DNA of 18,068 nt from JACOTV01 sp964445135. GTDB taxonomy: Bacteria; Patescibacteriota; Microgenomatia; UBA1406; GWC2-37-13. The stretch covers positions 1 to 18,068 of the forward strand of contig CAYUJW010000022.1 in the NCBI GenBank assembly GCA_964445135.1, given 5' to 3'. Below, piece after piece: positions 12,863 to 18,068 of the stretch. Under the pieces are notes generated by a model. It had not been told where the DNA came from. It saw only the letters and a list, made by a program, of their open reading frames with translations, and ran no database searches. Each line of letters starts with the position of its first letter. Within the stretch, counting starts at the first letter, position 1. A program made the position numbers and the translations under genes.

Positions 12863-14400
12863 ATGAAAACACTACTTCACGCATTTAAAAATAAGCTGCG
12901 CACCCTCACTCGGCCGCCCGCCAAGATTCCGGCAGGAAAAGCAATTCCTCGACGTGTGATTGAGCATAATGGTCATCTGCTCATGCTCATGAAACGACCC
13001 TCCCTCTCCGCCAAACAGTTGATAATGGAGAGCAAGAACGGGTTTGATTTTGTACCAACTGAATCGATGGTTCCAATGAGTGTTATCCAGCTGCCATGTT
13101 CAGCCGTCGTTGCGGTTGATGAAGATGTGCACAGTAGCGTCATGTACTTTGGGCAGCGCGATATCAGCATGGCTCGATCGCTTGATGGACACCATTGGAT
13201 TCCAAGCACAAAGAATCTAAACTTACGAACATCCGCTCGCCCCATGGAGGTCGGGGGCGCTTGGCAATATGAGAATTCTATCGTTCTTTTGTATTACGAA
13301 AAACGAATTGTTGACGGTAAATCGGTATATGAAGCGTATTTTGCAGCCTTTGATTCACATAATCCTGCTCGACTATTGTGGCGCTTGGACGAGATGGTTT
13401 GGAATAGCCAAGAAGAGTGGGCGGGGCTCGATGTTGTGGCGCTTGGGGCAGCTCAAGTAGATGACAAGATCGTGTCGTACTGGCATGTAGATGGTCGCAT
13501 CACCTACGCCGTGGTGCTATCTGGCCTTCATTTTTCACGCGGAAAATTGTTTGCGCCAGAGTATCAGCTTGCCCGCCATATGGATAACCCGCTTATTAGT
13601 CCCCATGACACAAATGAATGGGAAACATTTACCACGTTTAATCCAGCAGCATGCGTGATTGATGGGAGAGTCCATATTTTGTATCGGGCACAAGGGTATG
13701 ACTACATCTCGACAATTGGCTATGCGACTTCACGTGACGGTCTCATCATTGAAGATCGATACGATAGTCCCGTGTATTCGCCAGCTGCCCATTTTGAAGA
13801 AAACACCACGGGACGAGTTGATGAGAGTTTGGTGTCTGGCGGTGGATATGGCGGGTGCGAAGACCCTCGCATCAGCGTGATTGATGGGCGAGTGTATATG
13901 GTATATGTAGCATTTGATGGTTGGTCGCCTCCGCGCTTGGCAATGACCTCAATTTGTATTGAAGATTTTCTTGCAAAGCGCTGGAATTGGACAAAGCCTG
14001 TTCTTATCTCGCGCCCCGGAATCATCGATAAAAGTGGCTGTATTCTTCCTGAAAAAGTGAACGGAAAATATGTGGTTTTCCACCGAGTATTCCCAAATAT
14101 TCTTATCGATTATGTTGACGATCTAAACTTTGATGGAAAGACGCACTTTCTCAAAGGCGAATATGAAATACCCATTCGTCCCCACATGTGGGATAGTCGA
14201 AAAATCGGAGTAGGTGCGCCTCCTATTCGCACAGAACATGGGTGGCTGCTCATATATTATGGAGTAGATGATCGAGATGATAGCAAATACCACATTGGCG
14301 CAATGCTCTTGGACTTGAATGATCCAACCCATGTGTTGTATCGTAGTAATCATCCGATTCTTGAGCCAACTGAAAACTATGAAATGAATGGGTTTAAGCC
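12863..14400 (+). CDS. GH130-family glycosidase with N-terminal propeller-like region, 3' end lost in gap
   Basis: 512 codons before the first N gap. After a basic start (MKTLLHAFKNKLRTLTRPPA; no signal peptide), residues about 25-230 form a region rich in short beta strands (VIEHNGHLLMLMKRP, YENSIVLLYYEKR), perhaps a degenerate propeller. A GH130 domain starts near 236: MDNPLISP, TTFNPAACVIDGRVHILYRAQG, IGYATSRDGL, GGCEDPRISVIDGRVYMVY, GCILPEKVNGKYVVFHR, IGVGAPPIRTEHGWLLIYYG. The EDPR segment is where I recall the catalytic Asp of GH130 mannoside phosphorylases and mannosidases. The expected closing 'GNvvFP.G...YYGGAD' is missing, hidden in the gap. The ATG at 12863 is chosen over the open frame from 12809 because AGGAGG sits 9-10 nt before it. 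Cytosolic beta-mannoside breakdown is likely. Confidence 0.85.
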
Positions 14401-14500
14401 NNNNNNNNNNNNNNNNNNNNNNNNNNNNNNNNNNNNNNNNNNNNNNNNNNNNNNNNNNNNNNNNNNNNNNNNNNNNNNNNNNNNNNNNNNNNNNNNNNNN
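14401..14500. other. Assembly gap of 100 N
   Basis: Exactly 100 N, the usual placeholder for a scaffold gap of unknown size. The coding frames on the two sides differ with this length, and the end of one GH130 domain and the start of the next are missing. Confidence 0.97.
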
Positions 14501-14501
14501 T

Positions 14502-16253
14502 GATGGGAAGCGCTTTACCGATCGAACACCGTTTATGGCGCCTGAGCAGACATGGGAGCAATATGGGCAGGAAGATCCGCGCGTCACGTTCATTGAAGGG
14601 AAATATTACATTTTTTATACCGCACTTGGTAATTATCCGCCAAACTATCAAGGGATTCGTTGCGCAGTGGCCATTTCAAAAGATCTAAAAACCATAGATG
14701 AGCGGCATTTGGTGACACCCTTTAATGCCAAGGCAATGACGTTATTTCCTGAAAAAGTAAATGGAAAATATTTGGTGTTCTTGTCGGTCAACACCGATCG
14801 CCCACCGTCCTACATGGCGTATGCATTGCTTCCAAGCCTGGAGTCATTGTGGGATGAGTCGTTTTGGAACAATTGGTACGAGCATCTTGACGAGCATGTT
14901 ATTGATATTAAGCGCATGAATACTGATGGGATGGAAATTGGCGCCACGCCAATTAAGACCGATCATGGGTGGCTCATGTTTTATTCATATATCAAACATT
15001 ATTTTAATCCCAACCTTCCCCATGAATTTCGTATTGAGGCGGTTTTGCTTGATTTAAAAAAGCCATGGGAAATAGTCGGGCGAATTTCCACTCCACTTTT
15101 GACGCCTGAGGAGCCCTATGAGCGTGAGGGAATTGTAAAAAACATTGTGTTTCCCGAAAGCGCATGGATGAGTGAACATGAGGAAGTGACCGTCTATTAT
15201 GGTGGAGCAGACACCTGTATTTGTGCGGCGTCAGCCACGTTAAATAGCCTGCTTGAGCAATGTGAGACGAGCACTCCAACCACGATCAAATGTGAAAAAT
15301 TTACACACAATCCCTTGCTGTGCCCAGTTCCCACGCACAAATGGGAAGATGTCGGTGTTCTTAATCCAGCGGTCGTTGAACTTGAGGGATGCACCTACAT
15401 TCTCTATCGAGCGCAGTCATCAGATAAAGGATCGCGAATTGGGCTTGCCATCAGTCACGACGGACTGTTTATTGATGAGCGTTTACCTGAGCCAATTTAT
15501 GTGGGGCGCGAAAGCTTTGAGCTTCCCGTTACCTCAGGGACCGGATGGGGTTGTGAAGATCCGCGCGTCACGGTGATTGACGGCATAATATATATGTTAT
15601 ATACGGCATATGACGGACAGGTGCCCCGCGTTGCCCTAACGAGCATTTCAACAGAAGACTTTTTAGCACGCCACTTTGACAAGTGGGCAACACCAATTGT
15701 TATAACTCGACCGCAAGAGGCGAATAAGGATGGGGTGTTGTTTCCTGAAAAAGTAAATGGATCATATGTCTTATTTCATCGCATTGAGCCAAACGTTTCA
15801 ATTGATCGCGTAAGTGACATTACTTTTAAAACAAAACAATTCATAACCGACAACCCCGTCGCATTTCCACGCAACAAATATTGGGACGAAGTTAAAATTG
15901 GTATAAATACCCCACCAATCCGAACAGAGCATGGGTGGCTTGCGCTGTATCATGGTATTAGCCGATTAGATCGTCAGTATCGTGTTGGAGCGATGCTATT
16001 TGACTTACAGTCGCCAGAGCGGCTCATTGCGCGCACTCCATATCCAATTCTTGAGCCGCAGTCATCATTTGAAACGGTGGGATATGTGGGGAATGTGGTG
16101 TTTCCTTGTGGTTGGGTACTTCGAAAATCAGGCGATCTCTATATTTACTACGGTGGAGCAGATAGCGTGGTTTGTGGAGCGAGTATCAAACTGACAACAC
16201 TACTTGACTACATGATCCGCAGTAAAACAAAACAATACATCGTTCCATCATAA
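14502..16253 (+). CDS. Tandem GH130-family glycosidase domains, 5' end lost in gap
   Basis: 583 residues to the stop. The first domain (about 1-250) enters late, at DGKRFTDRTPFMAPEQ, then GQEDPRVTFIEGKYYIFYTAL, LFPEKVNGKYLVFL, IGATPIKTDHGWLMFY, IVFPESAWM and VTVYYGGADTCICAAS. The second (about 262-575) is a complete GH130 domain: FTHNPLLCP, GVLNPAVVELEGCTYILYRAQ, IGLAISHDGL, GWGCEDPRVTVIDGIIYMLY, LFPEKVNGSYVLFHR, IGINTPPIRTEHGWLALYHG, VGNVVFPCG and YIYYGGADSVVCGAS. The second domain is closer to the pre-gap domain than to its own partner. Whether this is one protein with the pre-gap part or a separate gene cannot be decided. Two GH130 domains in one chain are unusual; single-domain enzymes of about 300-350 residues are the norm. 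Likely beta-mannoside phosphorylase or mannosidase, cytosolic. Confidence 0.82.
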   Translation, partial: DGKRFTDRTPFMAPEQTWEQYGQEDPRVTFIEGKYYIFYTALGNYPPNYQGIRCAVAISKDLKTIDERHLVTPFNAKAMTLFPEKVNGKYLVFLSVNTDRPPSYMAYALLPSLESLWDESFWNNWYEHLDEHVIDIKRMNTDGMEIGATPIKTDHGWLMFYSYIKHYFNPNLPHEFRIEAVLLDLKKPWEIVGRISTPLLTPEEPYEREGIVKNIVFPESAWMSEHEEVTVYYGGADTCICAASATLNSLLEQCETSTPTTIKCEKFTHNPLLCPVPTHKWEDVGVLNPAVVELEGCTYILYRAQSSDKGSRIGLAISHDGLFIDERLPEPIYVGRESFELPVTSGTGWGCEDPRVTVIDGIIYMLYTAYDGQVPRVALTSISTEDFLARHFDKWATPIVITRPQEANKDGVLFPEKVNGSYVLFHRIEPNVSIDRVSDITFKTKQFITDNPVAFPRNKYWDEVKIGINTPPIRTEHGWLALYHGISRLDRQYRVGAMLFDLQSPERLIARTPYPILEPQSSFETVGYVGNVVFPCGWVLRKSGDLYIYYGGADSVVCGASIKLTTLLDYMIRSKTKQYIVPS

Positions 16254-16275
16254 GCTTTGGAATAGGTAACTTCAG

Positions 16276-16304
16276 TGGTCATTTGGCGCAAATTATTGTA
16301 TACA
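16276..16304 (+). promoter_or_regulatory. Promoter TGGTCA-17-TATACA for the VOC gene
   Basis: TGGTCA (16276-16281) and TATACA (16299-16304) are 17 nt apart. The -10 box ends exactly 7 nt before the ATG at 16312, so transcription should start at the A of the start codon. There is no Shine-Dalgarno sequence. Confidence 0.6.
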
Positions 16305-16311
16305 TACAGGT

Positions 16312-16671
16312 ATGTTAAACCTCAATTCAATCATGTTGGCCGTAGCCGACGCAAAAACGATGTCAGCATTTTATGAAAAAGTCTTTGCAAAGGCGCCAGA
16401 TATGACTGAAGGTGATTGGTCGGGATGGCAAGTGGGGAGCGCCTTTTTCTCACTCGGCACCCATTCTGAGGCAAAAGACGCGGCGAAAGAACCATTTCGC
16501 GTCATGTACAACCTTGAAACGAGCGATGTTGCTGGCGAATTTGAGCGTATCAAGCAAGCGGGCGCAACTGTCGTGAAAGAGCCCTATGATGCAGGCGAAA
16601 ACATGATGATCGCAACGTTTGCAGATCCTGAGGGAAACTACTTCCAACTCATGTCTCCTTGGAAGGGATAA
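16312..16671 (+). CDS. VOC-superfamily (glyoxalase/dioxygenase-fold) protein
   Basis: A 119-residue protein with the paired beta-alpha-beta-beta-beta VOC layout. Module 1 is LNSIMLAVADAKTMSAFYEKVF, followed by WSGWQVGSAFFSLGTH. Module 2 is FRVMYNLETSDVAGEFERIKQAG, TVVKEPYDAGENMMIATFADPEGNYFQLM. The closing 'fADPeGN.~ql' is the commonest VOC ending. Of the usual metal ligands, the N-terminal His is replaced (SIMLAV rather than 'H..l.V') and the C-terminal Glu position holds Gln, so a metal-dependent enzyme is doubtful and ligand binding or sequestration is possible. It has its own leaderless promoter. Confidence 0.85.
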   Translation: MLNLNSIMLAVADAKTMSAFYEKVFAKAPDMTEGDWSGWQVGSAFFSLGTHSEAKDAAKEPFRVMYNLETSDVAGEFERIKQAGATVVKEPYDAGENMMIATFADPEGNYFQLMSPWKG

Positions 16672-16691
16672 GCAAATTTTGAAATTTAGTC

Positions 16692-16700
16692 TGTTATAAT
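16692..16700 (+). promoter_or_regulatory. Extended -10 promoter TGTTATAAT
   Basis: TGn followed by consensus TATAAT (16695-16700). The expected transcription start near 16707 lies about 15 nt before a possible GTG start at 16723 for the gene broken by the second gap. Confidence 0.55.
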
Positions 16701-16722
16701 AGGCCAAACAAGCTTCACTTTG

Positions 16723-16769
16723 GTGCGCGTTGTGATTGATTTTTTATTCCTCACATTCTATTTGCATGC
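16723..16769 (+). CDS. Possible 5' end of a gene broken by the second gap
   Basis: Downstream of the extended -10 box an open frame from GTG at 16723 reads (M)RVVIDFLFLTFYLHA and enters the N gap. It is short and hydrophobic, and no ribosome binding site is evident, so the start and even the frame are uncertain. It may be the N-terminus of the gene whose C-terminus appears after the gap. Confidence 0.3.
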
Positions 16770-16869
16770 NNNNNNNNNNNNNNNNNNNNNNNNNNNNNNN
16801 NNNNNNNNNNNNNNNNNNNNNNNNNNNNNNNNNNNNNNNNNNNNNNNNNNNNNNNNNNNNNNNNNNNNN
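16770..16869. other. Assembly gap of 100 N
   Basis: Exactly 100 N, a second scaffold placeholder of unknown true length. It removes the middle of a plus-strand gene. Confidence 0.97.
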
Positions 16870-16871
16870 AC

Positions 16872-17147
16872 ACATGGCGATTGCAGGCAGCAGGGGGAGA
16901 AGTGCACATCACGCGTCGCATAAGTGATCAGTGGAATGCGCAAGCAAGCCTCACAGCGCCAATATGTCCCGAAGTACCTCATCCCCATGAAGCAGTGTTT
17001 CAGGCATTTGAAAAATCGCCAGATACGCAACAAATTCAACACGTGCGATTTCATGGTGACGAATTAGAGATGGCGCAAGGCTTTTATGTGCCACTTGCGG
17101 CCGAGTTGATTCGCCCATTTCTCACGACTACCACCCGCGAATCTTAG
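16872..17147 (+). CDS. C-terminal part of an unrecognised protein, 5' part lost in gap
   Basis: 91 codons run open from the gap to the TAG at 17145-17147. The translation begins TWRLQAAGGEVHITRRISDQW, includes a Pro/His segment ICPEVPHPHEAVFQAF, and ends QGFYVPLAAELIRPFLTTTT. Codon usage and lack of stops look coding, and the lead into the downstream gene (56 nt) fits. I do not recognise the family. The alternation of short charged strands and a terminal hydrophobic helix (PLAAELIRPFL) could suit an alpha/beta enzyme. The hydrophobic fragment before the gap may belong to the same gene, under the extended -10 at 16692-16700. Confidence 0.6.
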   Translation, partial: TWRLQAAGGEVHITRRISDQWNAQASLTAPICPEVPHPHEAVFQAFEKSPDTQQIQHVRFHGDELEMAQGFYVPLAAELIRPFLTTTTRES

Positions 17148-17202
17148 CTGTTTCTTACATTGGTTTTCCGCCATAAAATAGTGTAGATTGAGAGGATATC
17201 TT

Positions 17203-18068
17203 ATGAAGATTACCTTTCTTGGCGCAGCAGGCACAGTCACCGGCTCCTCATATATTCTCACATCAGGTAGCGGACAATCGATTGTTATTGATCTTGGAAT
17301 GTTTCAGGGACTGCCTGAAATAGATGAGCTCAATTACAAGCCATATAATTACGATGCCTCCAAACTTTCAGGTGGATTGTTGACACATGCTCATTTGGAT
17401 CATTGCGGTAGACTCCCCATTCTTTTGCAGGGCGGGTTTAATGCTCCAATTTGGATGACTGCCCCAACGCGCGATCTTGCCGAACTCTCATTGTTAGATA
17501 CTGCGCGCATCGCAACACAAGACCGCAAACCGATACTCTTTGATAAAGCGCAAGCTCAAAAAATGGTGGGATATTTTAAAACCACCTCGTACCGTCAGCC
17601 GTTTACGATTGCGGATTTTCGCGTAACATTTCGCGATGCTGGGCACTTGATGGGAGCTGCTTCTTTGGAGATTGAGGATTTGGCAAGTAATACACAAACG
17701 CGAAAAATCATCTTTAGTGGCGACTTGGGCAATAGTCCTGAAGAACTTCTTCACAATCTGGAATATTTGGAATCAGCAGACGTTGTTGTGATGGAATCAA
17801 CATACGGCGACAGGCTCCATCCCAAGGAAGATCCAGTTGCGATATTGCAGCGGGAGATTAACACCATTGAGCAGACCAATGCCACACTTCTTATTCCATC
17901 ATTTGCTCTGGAGCGAACACAAGAATTGCTCCATATGATTATGCATATGAAACGAGACGGACGCATTGCTGCTGCAACCCCGATCTATCTTGATAGTCCG
18001 ATGGCTGATCACGCAACGCATATCTACACACAACACATTAATATGTTTAATCCACATGTTGCCCAAGA
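17203..18068 (+). CDS. Beta-CASP metallo-beta-lactamase ribonuclease (CPSF73/Ysh1-like), 3' end beyond window
   Basis: 288 codons with no stop before the right edge. The N-terminus MKITFLGAAGTVTGSSYIL is the usual opening of the prokaryotic CPSF-like exonuclease group. Metal-binding motif 2 is THAHLDHCGR (61-70, HxHxDH); AGHLMGAAS carries the motif 3 His; FSGDLG the motif 4 Asp. VVMESTYGDR marks the beginning of the beta-CASP insert, where LIPSFALERTQELL and YLDSPMA follow, as in the family. These are two-zinc RNases acting in RNA processing and decay. The full protein is normally about 450-470 residues, so roughly 60 percent is present. GAGAGG about 7 nt before the ATG provides a Shine-Dalgarno sequence. 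Confidence 0.92.
   Translation, partial: MKITFLGAAGTVTGSSYILTSGSGQSIVIDLGMFQGLPEIDELNYKPYNYDASKLSGGLLTHAHLDHCGRLPILLQGGFNAPIWMTAPTRDLAELSLLDTARIATQDRKPILFDKAQAQKMVGYFKTTSYRQPFTIADFRVTFRDAGHLMGAASLEIEDLASNTQTRKIIFSGDLGNSPEELLHNLEYLESADVVVMESTYGDRLHPKEDPVAILQREINTIEQTNATLLIPSFALERTQELLHMIMHMKRDGRIAAATPIYLDSPMADHATHIYTQHINMFNPHVAQ

Noticed and set aside
14388..14503. Open frames read straight through the 100 N
   Set aside because: The gap length is arbitrary, so frames across it carry no information; the two sides are reported separately.
1..18068. CRISPR array, tRNA, rRNA, transposase or integrase
   Set aside because: No regularly spaced direct repeats, no tRNA-like TTCRA / cloverleaf blocks, and no mobile-element proteins were seen on either strand.

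Overview
The window looks like a fragment of a small-genome bacterium, most likely of the Candidate Phyla Radiation (Patescibacteria). The grounds are indirect: short, tightly packed genes with standard stop codons; a zinc-ribbon protein with the EVPFKP / KPVYC signature that I associate with CPR genomes; a bacterial SET-domain protein; GH130 glycosidases; and many -10 boxes lying 5-7 nt in front of start codons, which suggests leaderless transcripts. No rRNA or tRNA gene is visible, so the taxonomy is an inference. Two runs of exactly 100 N (14401-14500 and 16770-16869) are scaffold gaps, so their true length is unknown.

Layout. Positions 1-617 (minus) hold an ArsR-type regulator translationally coupled to a YCII-type protein cut by the left edge. 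Positions 717-5641 are housekeeping and accessory genes: a zinc/HhH small protein, an RsuA/RluB pseudouridine synthase, a DUF1801 protein overlapping a diacylglycerol-kinase-family lipid kinase, a small CxxC protein, a bicupin-like protein, a SET-domain protein, and a double zinc-ribbon protein with an RG-rich linker.

Positions 5850-10168 are a compact, visibly AT-richer block of six plus-strand genes that overlap or nearly abut. In order they are an Asp/Glu-racemase family enzyme with a frameshifted N terminus, ComA (phosphosulfolactate synthase), ComB (2-phosphosulfolactate phosphatase), a nucleotidyltransferase-fold protein lacking its usual metal-binding Asp, a HIT protein, and a UDP-glucuronate-decarboxylase-like epimerase. 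ComA plus ComB would turn phosphoenolpyruvate and sulfite into sulfolactate. The other genes point to nucleotide activation and surface glycan chemistry. This is the best candidate in the window for an undescribed system, possibly a sulfonate-bearing metabolite or surface decoration.

Positions 10253-18068 hold a PAP2 phosphatase (minus), an MFS transporter, a four-helix SMR/EamA-like membrane protein, a GH130 region with at least three related glycosidase domains broken by the first gap, a VOC-fold protein, an unrecognised gene broken by the second gap, and a beta-CASP metallo-beta-lactamase ribonuclease running off the right edge.

Two 27-28 bp elements built from TTGTCA/TGAC half-sites lie upstream of the bicupin gene and of the sulfolactate block, and may be operators of one regulator.
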